Positions 33,467 to 44,053 of a stretch of 64,000 nt of DNA are shown piece after piece (position 1 is the stretch's first letter; every line of letters starts with the position of its first letter). This DNA is from Bathymodiolus brooksi (taxonomy: Eukaryota; Mollusca; Bivalvia; Mytilida; Modiolidae), in NCBI GenBank assembly GCA_963680875.1, contig OY804588.1:73618829-73682828 (forward strand), in the 5' to 3' direction. The notes below the pieces were generated by a model. That model worked only from the letters and a program-made list of their open reading frames with translations, was not told the origin of the DNA and ran no database searches. The translations under genes were made by a program, and so were the position numbers.

Positions 33467-34346
33467 CACAGGGCCTTGTCACTATCCAGGTAAATATACA
33501 ATCAATGTATAAACATATACAAGGGCGGACATCTTTTTTTACCCCCGCTCGCTTCAAGTCGTGTTTGTTTTTTAAATTCCTTCTAATATATTCAAAACCC
33601 TGTTTGGTTCAACTCCTAAGACCTTATTCTTTTCAAAAAATATCATGACCCTCCCTCGACTACCTCTTGTGAAGGTGCAGAGGTCGTTTTTGTCAGGAAT
33701 TCGCCTGAGTAGAGAACAACATGGACCCAAAGTGAAAGTAACAGCGCTACCTATAAAAAAACGGAAGTTCAGAACTCTCGGGGTTTTACCATTCGATATT
33801 TGGTTTTCTCGCTAGTTATCGTGTTTCTAAGTATAAGATACCGCGGGAAATAACAGACGAAATATTAAATTAAAGAAAATGGACAGCAATCAAGAAAAAG
33901 CCTTGAAAATGGCCATTTATCATTCATTGTATGTACAAGTCAAAAATGTTCAGTTTTCACTTCAAATCGTCCCGCTCGTTTAATGATGTTTGAATCTTAA
34001 AGGTATTTTTTTTACCTCAAAGCTAAAACCCCGAGAGTTCCGAACTTCCGGGGTTTTTTTTAGGTGGCGCTGTTACTTTCACTTTGGGTCCATGTTGTTC
34101 TCTACTCGGGCGAATTCCTGACAAAAACGACCGCTGCGCCTTCACAAGAGGTAGTCGAGGGAAGGTCATGATATTTTTTAAAAGAATAAGGTCTTGGGAG
34201 TTGAACCAAACAGGGTTTTGAATATATTAGAAGGAATTTAAAAAACAAACACGACTTGAAGCGAGCGGGGGTAAAAAAAGATGTCCGCCCTTGTATATGT
34301 TTATACATTGATAGTATATTTACCTGGATAGTGACAATGCCCTGTG
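33467..34346. mobile_element. 880-bp foldback element with CTTGGAC target duplication
   Basis: Long inverted arms (about 33,467-33,790 and 34,029-34,346) begin CACAGGGCCTTGTCACTATC and end in its complement. A central ~240-bp spacer contains GACAGCAATCAAGAAAAAGC. CTTGGAC flanks both sides (33,460-33,466 and 34,347-34,353). The arms differ at scattered bases, so it is not brand new. Coding frames inside it mirror each other and are not genes. Confidence 0.85.
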
Positions 34347-34426
34347 CTTGGACATTCAACAAATACAATAATATTGAAAAGAAACGAACATAAATCGTAC
34401 GCTTGGGTTTTCGGTGGAATATGTAC

Positions 34427-34527
34427 CTTTCAATCATGTCAGTTTTTCGACCGTTTGTCGATGCATTTCGGCGTAGTAGATCATATTCGAGCTTCGGTAC
34501 TGACCACAGCTGATCGCCGTCCGCCAT
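34427..34527 (-). CDS. candidate first exon with SAP-like motif
   Basis: On the minus strand ATG at 34,527 lies in CAAGATGGCGG, a good start context that also matches the YY1-type element seen at promoters of TATA-less genes. It encodes MADGDQLWSVPKLEYDLLRR followed by NASTNGRKTDMIER, ending at GAAAG|GTACAT. The pattern 'W.V..L...L....A...G+K.DM+ER' fits a SAP DNA-binding helix-extension-helix. Such N-termini are frequent in mollusc transposon-like or YqaJ/SWIM-type proteins, but the partner exon is not visible because a foldback element follows immediately. Could be a dead gene. Confidence 0.4.
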
Positions 34528-34759
34528 CTTGAAATCGAATAACTGATAGTACACATGCGCCACCTGTTGGGAAAGGGATAGGTGAACCCCATTGAAAATG
34601 CACTGTAAGATAATTCTATTATCAAACTTAATGTGAATTATATCTTTATAAATTCTAATACAAATGATACACTCTAAATTAAATATCATACAGTTGAGAA
34701 TAATATTAATTTGTGGTTTGTTTGTTTTTCTATTATGTAGTGTGTTATGTGTACACACT

Positions 34760-35309
34760 TGTAAATAAAAAAGATCTCCGTTAGTAGTGGTTACAAGATG
34801 TAAAGCGCTTTACAGATTTTAAGGATATGTCCAGTTTAATTGACATCTTGTGTTTAATTTATTCATGACTACTAGCACTAAGTGAATGTTTATTTACGTT
34901 AGACCTATGTATGTGCTGAAATCATGTAATATTATAACTTGTGTAGATCTGCGGTGAAGTTTCCGTCATCTTTAGTTAAAAGGTTGCGCCGAATAGATGT
35001 GTAAACCTGTTTGAAAGGATATAAATATTTTGAAATTGAAAGAGACTTTTTTAATAAACTTGGTGTGCCCGATTGATGGGGATTTTAAATTTGGTGTACT
35101 GCTACTTGTTTTTGTTCATTTCCTTGGCGGTGATGCAGGCAATCTATATCGAAATGTTTTTTTGTAAAGAGTCAATGTCAGTCCCCTTTTCCTCTTTCCC
35201 TTGAATCCTGGCATCTCCTGAAAGTGGACAGAGAATAGTTTATTTTGATTAGAGTATTTATCAGTTTTGTGCTTAAAAGTGTCAATTTATCAATTTTTCA
35301 GAAAACAAT
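34760..35309. other. no gene recognised
   Basis: AT-rich spacer within the right half of the inverted duplication; no domain. Confidence 0.45.
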
Positions 35310-35822
35310 TAACAAAACTAGCAAATCTCCTCATGCATTCGCAATGTGCTCTACCAGAACCGATCTCCTCAAGCAGGAAAACGAGAAAATTGACAGTTTG
35401 TAGATTTATCTAGACTTCAATTTACTTCTGACGAATCGGAATTTATCCCCGATTACATTTAGACTCCCATGATGAAAAAATATTGAAAATTTAACTTGCA
35501 TCTTTGTCAAGAACAACTTAGAAATGTAAGAGTGTCACAATTTTCGTCATGTTTTTCGTGGGACGATTGATTTTGCGAGAGTTACACTTCATATACAAGA
35601 ATAAACTATACATGTTTCTAATCGTGAAAGCATTCGCCACAGCATAGCATTCTCTGATTTTGCAATATTCGAGCAGTAAAAAAGAAAATTTCAATTTTTG
35701 ACATGTACATACCTTGCGAAGCGTCTTCGTGAACTCTCCTCCACCAAAACCGGAAGTTATCCTCACGAATTTCTTTGCAGAACCAACTGTTCTGCTTGTG
35801 CCGATTACCAGCCGTGGCTAAG
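35310..35822 (-). repeat. right arm of the large inverted duplication
   Basis: Reverse match of 29,957-30,465. Here the candidate exon (complement of 35,711-35,818) has no ATG: upstream in frame is TAG, and CATCCCTTAG|CCACGG looks like a splice acceptor. The same CGCAAG|GTATGT donor closes it. So the homology between the two arms starts at about an exon border. Confidence 0.8.
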
Positions 35823-36614
35823 GGATGTATTAAATTCATTCCTCATAGCTGTCTGGTGTCCCTTTCACATAAAGTCGGCGTTTTCGTAGAGGAAGCCATT
35901 TGTTATTTTATTTATGTCAAATTCGCAGTCATGTTAGGATTCTAATAATAATAGGATATTATACATTATTATACACGCTATAATTTTAATCCAATCAAAA
36001 ACAATATGGTTGTGATTGTCTTCCGTAATTAGAATCGTCAAAATGAAATACAACCGAATTAATATCAAATGGTGACTTGTTTCAACCTCATTTAAAATAT
36101 ACCTTGACATTCTTTAATACTTATACATCACGTTCACGATCTTTTATTACAACACTATTTAACTAAAGTGTACATTTTTTCCTGTTCTAGTTAAAGGACT
36201 ATATCAAACAGAATCATACAGTTTACATGTAATGCAGTTAATACGCATTTAAACCACAGAAGAATATTTCTATTTTCCACACCTTGTGGTGTGGGGTCGC
36301 TATTGTGCATGCAAAATATTAATTGCAAACCCCATCGACTGGCTATTTGCTGCCCGTCTAGAATATTCTATTTTTTGCTCGATCGACAGTTCAGAAGCTA
36401 GAAAACAATATGATGAATATTGTCTGTCAATCATGCAAACAATAACTTATGCACATGACAGAACGCATTTTCAATGCACTTCATACACAAACTTTTGATC
36501 CATCATTTGTCCAATGGAGGTTGATTTACGAGAATGGAACTGATAGAAGTTAAAAGTTTAATTTGGGCGCAAAAGGGAAAACTTTATATAATTTATGAAA
36601 ATGTGATGTGAATT
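35823..36614. other. no gene recognised
   Basis: AT-rich. The open stretch at 36,286-36,498 (+) could be older transposase sequence upstream of the Harbinger fragment but shows no clear motif. Confidence 0.4.
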
Positions 36615-36756
36615 CAGTGGCCAACCATCCCAGTCTGGTGGCAAAAGAAAGGGTATTGTTCTGATATGCCTAACGTTGTGTCTGCAATTGACGGAACTTC
36701 ACATGAGATACAAATTCCATCCAATGAACCCCAACAAAAAACCTACTTTCAGCAAA
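36615..36756 (+). pseudogene. PIF/Harbinger-like transposase fragment
   Basis: Plus-strand frame QWPTIPVWWQKKGYCSDM followed by PNVVSAIDGTSHEIQIPSNE and PQQKTYFQ. The 'PNVVGAIDGT...I..P' block is the first catalytic Asp motif of DDE_4 (PIF/Harbinger, HARBI1-like) transposases. A stop (TGA at 36,609) precedes it and the frame is lost soon after, so only ~47 codons survive. The other catalytic residues are not found. Confidence 0.72.
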
Positions 36757-37548
36757 CCAATTCTTTTCATTGATTGATATGAAAAGAAAGTTTATAAACA
36801 GTGATAATCATAAATTCCATCAATATCAATAAAACAATTACCTTTCACCCCCCCCCCCTTTTTTTACCTGTTTTCTTGTTTAAATCAATGATCAACAATA
36901 TTCCAGAATCAAACAAATGAATAAATATAACAGATTTCTTTTACATGCACCTTTTTACCATGCAGAGTCAGTGTGTTTTAAATCGGTCATCCAATCAGGA
37001 CGCTCATTATTCTTGTCCAAGATAAAAATACATCGCTAAAATTACCTGTGGGTGTTTCCCCACTTCAACTCGTAAATTTACATAGAAATCGGAGATATTT
37101 CGTCATAAAACTTCATACATGGTTTTGTCTATCATATTTCTTGAAGACAAACATAACATTGTATTGCATTTATCAATATTGTATGAGTATCAACAGTTTT
37201 TTTCAACACCGTATCTGTTTCTCGATACAGCCGCCCGATTACAGTGACCCGTGACCCAGATTAGCGCGTCCCAGCATTTTTTTTTTAATAAGGTTGTTTA
37301 ATAAATCACTGTAATGACTCTGCCCCTTGCTGGGACCTTGATTGGACAATAACATCTTATCTTATCTTATCTGTATGAAGTCGAGATATCTCTATTATGA
37401 AACAACTAACGGAACTTTAACCCAGCATTTTACTTGTACATGTACATCATAGTTTTATTGATTATGACCTCTATAATTTGTTTCTTTACCTGATACAGAT
37501 AGTAGTAAAATTATAGGCCCCCCTCTAGACACGCAGCCAAAATAGCAT
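36757..37548. other. no gene; probable LINE 3' tail at 37,300-37,375
   Basis: CCCCTTGCTGGGACCTTGAT followed by TGGACAATAA and a (CTTAT)n run looks like a non-LTR 3' end with microsatellite tail; a similar tail (GTGGGTCCTTAATTGGGCAA) occurs at 23,293-23,330. Otherwise AT-rich. Confidence 0.5.
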
Positions 37549-38088
37549 TGATATCAAGTGTGTTATTTTAGACTATAGAAGTGAACTGAAATCGTTGTAC
37601 AGAGATACATTTGTCACTACTTTGATTGAAAAAATTTCATCATTTTAACTACGATATTGAGATGATTCGGTATGAACTTCTGGAAGTCGCTAAAAAACTT
37701 AAGAAAACGCTTGTGTCAGAGAAAGCCGAATGGTGAGCCCATCGAATGTAAATTTCAGTAATAAATATATCTAAGAAACCACGTCAGTGCCGGAGCACCG
37801 ACCACTGGGCGGATGATACCCTCGGTCCAGCAGAGGCATCGACCCAGTAAATGTAGATATCAAAATTAATGCCATGACGCGTTTCTGGAATATTTAAAGT
37901 GTCGTTGCAGATGTTCATGGTTTTTGTTTATTTGTGTTTTTGTTTAATTTGTTTTTGTCTTAGAATCGTCCTTCAATAAGAAATCTATCTGTACAAATAT
38001 TATGTATACACTGTGTTCGTCTTATCCTTTACATCAATAGTACTACACCAATTCACATCTGTTATCTGGTAACAGTCTTGTTAGAGAT

Positions 38089-38414
38089 CAATCGTAACTA
38101 CTCGGCCATTCTCGCTACCCTGCAAATAACCTCGTACGTACATAGTAGAAATTCTTCTTAAATTGTTTGCCGGAAGTTAAGTTAAGTTAAGCCGCACAAA
38201 ATATAGTCCACGAAAATCCAATATGGAAGACATACTAAGTAAAATCTAATCATGCAAAGCTAATTAAAACTTTAATTGAAATATAGAAAATTGCTTAAAA
38301 TATAACTTTATCAAACTTTCATGTAACTGACATGTGAAAAGTAGTGCGATTTATACGCCTAATGCATACGAGGTTATTTGTAGGGTAGCGAGTATGGCCG
38401 AGTAGTTACGATTG
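38089..38414. mobile_element. MULE-like MITE, present only in unit 1
   Basis: 326 bp with ~47-bp terminal inverted repeats (CAATCGTAACTACTCGGCC at the left; complement at the right). GTTAGAGAT flanks both ends (38,080-38,088 and 38,415-38,423). Unit 2 has the uninterrupted site at 49,376-49,384. The 9-bp duplication is typical of Mutator-like elements. No coding capacity. Confidence 0.93.
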
Positions 38415-38473
38415 GTTAGAGATAGAGTGAAAACTAAAATGAGTAGCAAAACAGACTCCACCAACACAAAACA

Positions 38474-38686
38474 GGGGTGAATCCAGGTACTAGCTAAAGG
38501 CAAGAAATTCCTGTTTCGTATAGGATATACGCTGTGTTACCAATGGGGTGAATCCAGGTACTAGCTAAAGACAAGCAATTCCTGTTTCGTATAGGATATA
38601 TGCTGTGTTACCAATGAGGTGAATCCAGGTACTAGCTAAAGGCAAGAAATTCTTGTTTCGTATAGGATATATGCTGTGTTACCAAT
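38474..38686 (+). repeat. 71-bp repeat, three copies
   Basis: GGTGAATCCAGGTACTAGCT through ATGCTGTGTTACCAAT occurs three times (starts 38,474; 38,545; 38,616) with small differences. Unit 2 has a single copy at about 49,688-49,760. Confidence 0.92.
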
Positions 38687-38904
38687 ACCAGTTATAAGTC
38701 CTGTAACAGTATTGTTAGTGATAGAGGAAAGAAAAAAAATCAACATTAAAGGAAAAAAAAACAAATTGCCATTTCAGAATTTGATATTTCGTAACGACCA
38801 GCTAGTTCGTGGTGATGATCGTATAATTTTTGTAGCGATGACTTCAACCTAGGAGCAACGTAGCATTGTCAGAAAATATAAGGTTATTGAGTCTAAACTT
38901 GAGA

Positions 38905-39012
38905 CAGGTCTGAGGTTTTCTCCGGGTACTCCGGTTTCCTCCACCAATAAAACTGACCGCCACTATATAACTGAAATATTGTTGAAAGTGGCGTTAAACG
39001 CCATTAACCTAA
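38905..39012 (+). mobile_element. SINE family A, 5'-truncated copy (unit 1)
   Basis: TCTCCGGGTACTCCGGTTTC, CCTCCACCAATAAAACTGAC and tail ACTGAAATATTGTTGAAAG, GTGGCGTTAAACGCCATTAA. Orthologous copy in unit 2 at 49,984-50,083. Confidence 0.8.
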
Positions 39013-40012
39013 ACAATTAAGAAACTCCCGAGTTTAGTTCAGCCCCTCCTAAATGATGTTTTACCAACACTACGACTAAGGTTAAGTAGATGTCATACGT
39101 TCTGAAAGAACTGTGATTGTGTTATAAGTATACCACTTGGAACGTTCCTGTGTGTGTTAAAACGTTCCGGAAGTAGTGACATATTGATACCAGTCACAGC
39201 AAATTATTTGAAGAAAATGGCCAGCATGAAATGTAAAAACTCAAGCATGTTATAGGAAATGATGGGGAATAAAATGCAATACACATGAATGTCTATGAAT
39301 GTTCAAAAAGTTCTGCTTCTGCTCCAGTATAAATTTACGGTGGTATTTACTAGTATAACCAGGACAGGTCTTAGGAGGTGCGGTGTGGGTCCAATTGTTC
39401 TCTGTAAACCCTGCAGTGTGTTTTTGTGTGTACTTTAACAGCCGAGAGTAGACAACTCCAGCGCGGGGCCCAATTGGGAGCAAATGGCTTAAGGCCAGCG
39501 CTGCTTATAACCAATGGAAACGTGCACAAAATAATTGGGGTCTTGTTGCAAGTGATATGAATTCGACAAATTAATAATTAACAGGGTCGTATTAGCCTGG
39601 GTGGCAAAGGGGGGGGGGGGGGGGGGGGGGGCAACTATGTATCCCCCACTTTTTTTTTTTTAAAGTAAAATAATTCAGAAAATACTGGGGGAAATTTCAA
39701 GGGATATAACGGTGTGCTTTGAAACAAAATGACATTATTTGCTTCCCAGTCCCAAAACTTGCCCACCCTGTCCGGTCCACTCCTAAATCTTGCCTCTCTG
39801 GCCGTCGAGACAAACATAGTACATTTTGTAATTCTTTCCGACTAAGCGAAATAATGTACAATGCATATTAGATTTATTTATATAAACACATGCCATGATT
39901 TCAGTGCACGTTTAAATATTGTAAAATCAGGGGAGATTATTCTTCCAAATTCACATTTGTGTTAATGTTTTATAGCAATTATATATTTTATGAAAATGTT
40001 CTATCCAACTGT
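39013..40012. other. 3' flank of C1q gene 1; poly-G tract
   Basis: Contains a 23-base poly-G at 39,609-39,631 within a C-rich degenerate repeat (39,590-39,810), and a minus-strand open stretch at 39,250-39,483 (no ATG at its start; residues PKTCPGYTSKYHRKF) conserved in unit 2 but without recognised domain. Confidence 0.5.
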
Positions 40013-40455
40013 CTAATAAAGGGGTTTGATCAACACAGAGGAAACTGACCCGAGGATGTGGTTGTCGTCTGATGCAGTGCGAAGAAACACGTGATCTCCC
40101 TTCTGTACATCAGCCACCGCCACTGTTGAAGAAGAGGATTGTTTGGTAGTTGTACTAGAACTTCCATAGTTGTTGCTGGTATTTACTGAGCTAGCAGATG
40201 TAATTAATGTTGCTATGACCCTATCTTCAACCATTAATTCGGTCTTGGCTGACTCATCTGTACCAATTGTCCAGTATACCATGATTTTCCCAGAAAATGG
40301 GGAAACATATATCCCATCATGTTGGTTATAGTGGTCGCCCGGATTGATCAGCGGTTGGTCAAAAATTATTGTCACGTGATTGCTAACATCAGTCATGCTC
40401 GATGACAACCTGACGTACATCAATATATGATTTGCAACATTTGAACTACCTTCAT
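40013..40455 (-). CDS. C1q-domain secreted protein, copy 1, exon 2
   Basis: Encodes the C1q globular domain that ends the protein: NVANHILMYVRLSSSM, VSNHVTIIFDQPLINPGDHY, DGIYVSPFSGKIMVYWTIG, VADVQKGDHVFLRT and the end SSVLIKPLY. These match the jelly-roll pattern of bivalve C1q-domain proteins ('R.SSS', 'FD....N.GDHYN..DGI+..P.SG.Y...W', 'GD.V'), putative secreted pattern-recognition lectins. Exon starts at 40,455 after CTTATTTTTCAG (phase 1; the joined codon is A|AT, Asn) and stops TAG at 40,015-40,013. With exon 1 the protein is 205 aa, usual for a coiled-coil plus C1q layout. A Ser/Thr-rich loop (SSSTTTKQSSSS) lies in the domain. Confidence 0.93.
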
Positions 40456-40484
40456 CTGAAAAATAAGTAGGCACATTTATTACG

Positions 40485-40680
40485 AAAGAACAAACAACGA
40501 TCTACAAAATATACACATAAAACTAAAGATCGAGTAACACGAACACAACTGAAAACCCGGGATGACCTCAAGTGCTCCCGGAAGGTAAGCAGTTACTGCT
40601 CCACTAGTGGCACCCGTCGTGTTAATCTAGTTACAAACCCGGGAATATTTACGACCCACTAAAGAAAACCCTGGATCATG
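40485..40680. repeat. dispersed repeat in C1q intron (unit 1)
   Basis: GAACAAACAACGATCTACAA, AAGATCGAGTAACACGAACA and TGCTCCACTAGTGGCACCCG; the same repeat as at 25,817-25,960 and 51,545-51,740. It starts about 30 bp from the C1q exon 2 acceptor. Confidence 0.7.
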
Positions 40681-41049
40681 GAGCTGCTGCTGTCGTCCGT
40701 TCGTTTTATGTACATTTAAGGAATATGTTCAATTTTTTAACAGGTTATACGATATAACTTGGTTTGGAGCAGTTTACGATTATTAAAACGCGAAGCGGTT
40801 ATGAACAGAGTAAACTGTTCCAAACCAGGTTATACAAAAATTCCTTATAATTTAATTTTTACCGAACAAAAGTTAAATATTAGCATGACTAATATTTACA
40901 TTACTGTATTGCTCCCCAAAATCTTTAAATTATTTTTATTTGCGCGTACCTGATAAAGGCAATTCCAGAAACGCGTCGTGGGCGCTTAATTTGATATCTA
41001 CATTTTTTGTTATATACTGTGTAGTGTTTGCTGGATCTTTATATAAGTG

Positions 41050-41355
41050 TCTTTTTGTATGTTTTTCTTTGCCCATTATTTTGACTGTCTTTTTGTATGT
41101 TTTTCTTTGCCCATTGTTTTGACTGTCTTTTTGTATGTTTTTCTTTGCCCATTGTTTTGACTGTCTTTTTGTATGTTTTTCTTTGCCCATTGTTTTGACT
41201 GTCTTTTTGTATGTTTTTCTTTGCCCATTGTTTTGACTGTCTTTTTGTGTGTTTTTCTTTGCCCATTGTTTTGACTGTCTTTTTGTATGTTTTTCTTTGC
41301 CCATTGTTTTGACTGTCTTTTTGTGTGTTTTTCTTTGCCCATTGTTTTGATTGTC
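41050..41355. repeat. 38-bp tandem repeat, ~8 copies (C1q intron, unit 1)
   Basis: Unit: TTTTTGTATGTTTTTCTTTG then CCCATTGTTTTGACTGTC, with a TGTG/TATG variant. Because 38 is not a multiple of three, each strand frame cycles through all three phases of the unit; on the minus strand none contains a stop, giving overlapping Lys/Gln-rich frames (GKEKHTKRQSKQWAKKN). Unit 2 has ~14 copies. Confidence 0.95.
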
Positions 41356-42164
41356 TTTCTACGATTTAGAGCTTCTGATTACCGCTTTGGTATCTGTATA
41401 GCTTTCTTAGCAACACAAACAGTGGATTCCTTTAACATGCTAATTTATATGCATACAGACAAGCACACGAAAGATAGACACTACACCCATATAAAGCGAC
41501 ACAAGCTCTCGGGTGGTTTCCATTATTCTTTTTAAAGGGTATCATAGGAATCAAAGGGTACCAGATGTTGGTTCTACTGTCTCGAACTGCATAGGATAAA
41601 ACATGATTGATATATGCCATAGGAAGTAAAGGTCAACAGTTCAGTATTAATAAACTTTAACTCCTTCATTCTCTCTCTCATATGAAAGCAGTAACTCTTA
41701 TTCTACAAAGTTTTAAAATATTTGAACGAAATTATCCGGAAATTACGTGTCGGGTTTTGGAAACTTTTCTGAAATCGATTCTTTCTATTGTCCTAGTTAA
41801 GATGGTGGAATAAATGGCGGAGTTAAGAACAATAAATCTTTATCCCATTAAAGGACGAAAATATAAATATTCAAAGATAATTAACTATGAAAGCTTGTAG
41901 AAAAATATGTATTTAACCAAACGGTATCAATGTACTTATTCGACGAACTCCACAAATAAGATTATAGTACCGGAAAGGGCCGATCTCAGTTTGAGTCGGA
42001 ATTCCCCAAGTTTACAAACGTCTGAAATCCGTGGACTAGCTCTATGGTCACCAAAACAAAAAGACCATTAGAGCTATGGCTCCGCAGCTAATGAAAGCAG
42101 AAAACAAAGCCCAAGAAATTAAACCAATACCGCTTCAGGCTTAATATGTATTTAATGAAAGAGA
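41356..42164. other. C1q intron sequence (unit 1)
   Basis: No gene recognised; conserved with unit 2 at 52,650-53,440. Confidence 0.5.
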
Positions 42165-42560
42165 GTGAGTGGTTGTTTCACGCTAAATTAGCAAATTTTC
42201 ACTTTATCAAAACGAGAACGCATAAGTTTTCACTTTATCAAAACGAGAACGCATTACGTTCGATTAAATTATGATGATTCCCGCTTTATACTAGACTAAC
42301 ACCCTTATAGTTGCAATAGGATTTTTATAGTGCTAGCTCACTGAAACAACGGGTATAGATATGTCTTTCCACTAGGACATATTATCCTGATTATGGGACA
42401 ACCCGTAATTGATCGTTCTACTTAATGCTGTGTGCTTAGTGAAGAACAAACATATACCAATTTCATAATCTTTTGTTTCACCCGACCGATGCTCGAACTA
42501 CCATCTACCGCACTCGATGCGAGCGTGCTAGCCATTACACTACCGATGTGGTCAATTTGA
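42165..42560 (-). mobile_element. SINE family C in C1q intron (unit 1, first)
   Basis: Head complement (GCCATTACACTACCGATGTG) at right, body TTATAGTGCTAGCTCACTGA. A 32-bp piece (TTTTCACTTTATCAAAACGA) is duplicated here at 42,197-42,255 but single in unit 2. Confidence 0.78.
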
Positions 42561-42572
42561 TGAAATATAATA

Positions 42573-42956
42573 GAACGAGTGAGTGATTGTTGCTTAACGC
42601 AACCTCAGCAATTATTCGGCTATATCATGTCGAAACATGTTAATTTTCAATGAGATGATGATGAGGTTCACTTTGTACTAGCTATAGACCAACGCCATTA
42701 AGTTGGGTTTTTATAGTGCTAGCTCACTGAAACAACAGTCCGCGGGTAGACATGTCGCTCCACTCGGACACATTATCATGATTCCGAGCCAACCAGTCTT
42801 TGCTCTTTCTCCTTAAGGCTGCTTGCTTTAAAACGGTGAACCAACAAATACCAATTTTATAGTCTCTGGTTTGATCCAGTCGGGCTCCAGCCTACAATCT
42901 ACCGCGGCGCACTCGAGGCGAGCACGCTAACGATAACACCATCAATGCCGTCAATT
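42573..42956 (-). mobile_element. SINE family C in C1q intron (unit 1, second)
   Basis: Near full-length: tail complement GAGTGAGTGATTGTTGCTTA at left, head complement (AACACCATCAATGCCG) at right. Lies ~50 bp inside the intron from exon 1. Confidence 0.85.
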
Positions 42957-43002
42957 TAATGGAAAATAATAAAATAAAAAATTATATATATATAAAGCTT
43001 AC

Positions 43003-43177
43003 TAATGGTCTTCATTTTCTCTTCCAATGATTCCACACGGTTCAACAAATCAGCAAGATCAACATTATCATCTAGAGTTTTGTTTCCATTAGCTTTTGCA
43101 TGAATATTTATAGCGCTTGCATGAATAGTTATGACACTACCAATAACAAGAGCCAATTTAAACCACATATTTTGCAT
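43003..43177 (-). CDS. C1q-domain secreted protein, copy 1, exon 1
   Basis: First exon of the 205-aa C1q-domain protein: ATG at 43,177, then MQNMWFKLALVIGSVITIHA as a signal peptide (hydrophobic core about residues 5-19, likely cleavage after ASA near 22). Then a short linker and a coiled-coil-like heptad stretch (DLADLLNRVESLEEKMKTI, about 40-58) that would trimerise the C1q heads. The exon is 175 bp and ends ATT A|GTAAGC, phase 1, matching exon 2. The intron is 2.5 kb with SINEs and the 38-bp repeat. The upstream flank to 43,789 shows no obvious TATA box. Probable role: secreted, possibly haemolymph or mucus, pattern recognition; this is family-based. Confidence 0.92.
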
Positions 43178-43789
43178 TATTCCTTTTCTGGCAATGGTAT
43201 TCCTACTTTCCTTCTATATGGTTTATTCAGGCCTCGTTCTAAAAACTATTGCAATATTCTCACGAGACAGTAACTCGAATAATTCAGCGCCCTCTATCCG
43301 CTATCACTACTCGAGGTTGTAGCAAAGTGTAATATAACGACTGGATTATTCGGGTTAACGAGACAGACGATCTGAACAATCAATGCATACTAGAGATTAG
43401 ACAAGTACTAAAATGAAGTGTTTCCGTTCCAAAATATCATTAAATGCAAAAATCTCTTGAAAACACTTTAAACATTTCCTTGTTATATAATTCGGGATGA
43501 GGACCTAAAAGGGTGTGATTGTTAACCAATATAATTGTTAAAAAAAATAGTCCAAAAATGTGATTAACGCTGTGTTAGTCCTCATTTTCAATCCATTTGC
43601 AGAAAATAATTATTTGGTAATAACATGTTGAAAGTCTGTCGTCCATTTTTCTTAAATCCAATAATATCTGCAAAAGTTGTTAAAATGTAAGATACACAAA
43701 AGATGCTATTCATGTCTAGCTATAAACGCATTCTATTTATTGATAATTTTCATGCATTATAATACTAGTAGTCAGTTATAAAAGTGTGG
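43178..43789. promoter_or_regulatory. upstream region of C1q gene 1
   Basis: About 600 bp between the C1q start codon and the SINE A copy, conserved in unit 2 up to the LINE insertion point. It should contain the promoter; no specific box was assigned. Confidence 0.35.
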
Positions 43790-44053
43790 GTTTAGGGTTT
43801 TGGTGTTTAACGTCACTTTTAACAATATTTCAGCTATATTGTGGCGGTCAGTTTTATTGGTGGAGGAAACCAGAGTACCCGGAGAAAACCACAGAACTGT
43901 CGCAAATCACTGTCAAACTTTATCATATAATAGTGTTGTATCGAGTACACCTCTCAATGAACGGGGTCCGAACTCACAACTTTAGTGGTGATAGGCACCG
44001 ATTACACAAGTAGTTGCAAATCCTCCAACTGCGATACGATCACGACGGCCCTT
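43790..44053 (-). mobile_element. SINE family A, full-length (unit 1)
   Basis: The best-preserved copy: tail complement TAGGGTTTTGGTGTTTAACG at left; body; head with GTTGTGAGTTCGGACCCC (box-B-like, minus strand) and CCGTCGTGATCGTATCGCAG at right. Its head abuts the 48-bp satellite. Confidence 0.85.

Noticed and set aside
34102..34758. 218-residue minus-strand protein
   Set aside because: Most of it lies in the foldback element and mirrors 33,433-33,648; only the SAP-like part at 34,427-34,527 was kept as a candidate exon.
39250..39483. 77-residue minus-strand protein conserved in both C1q units (also 50,323-50,556)
   Set aside because: Conservation is expected from the recent duplication; it begins without ATG and has no recognisable domain.
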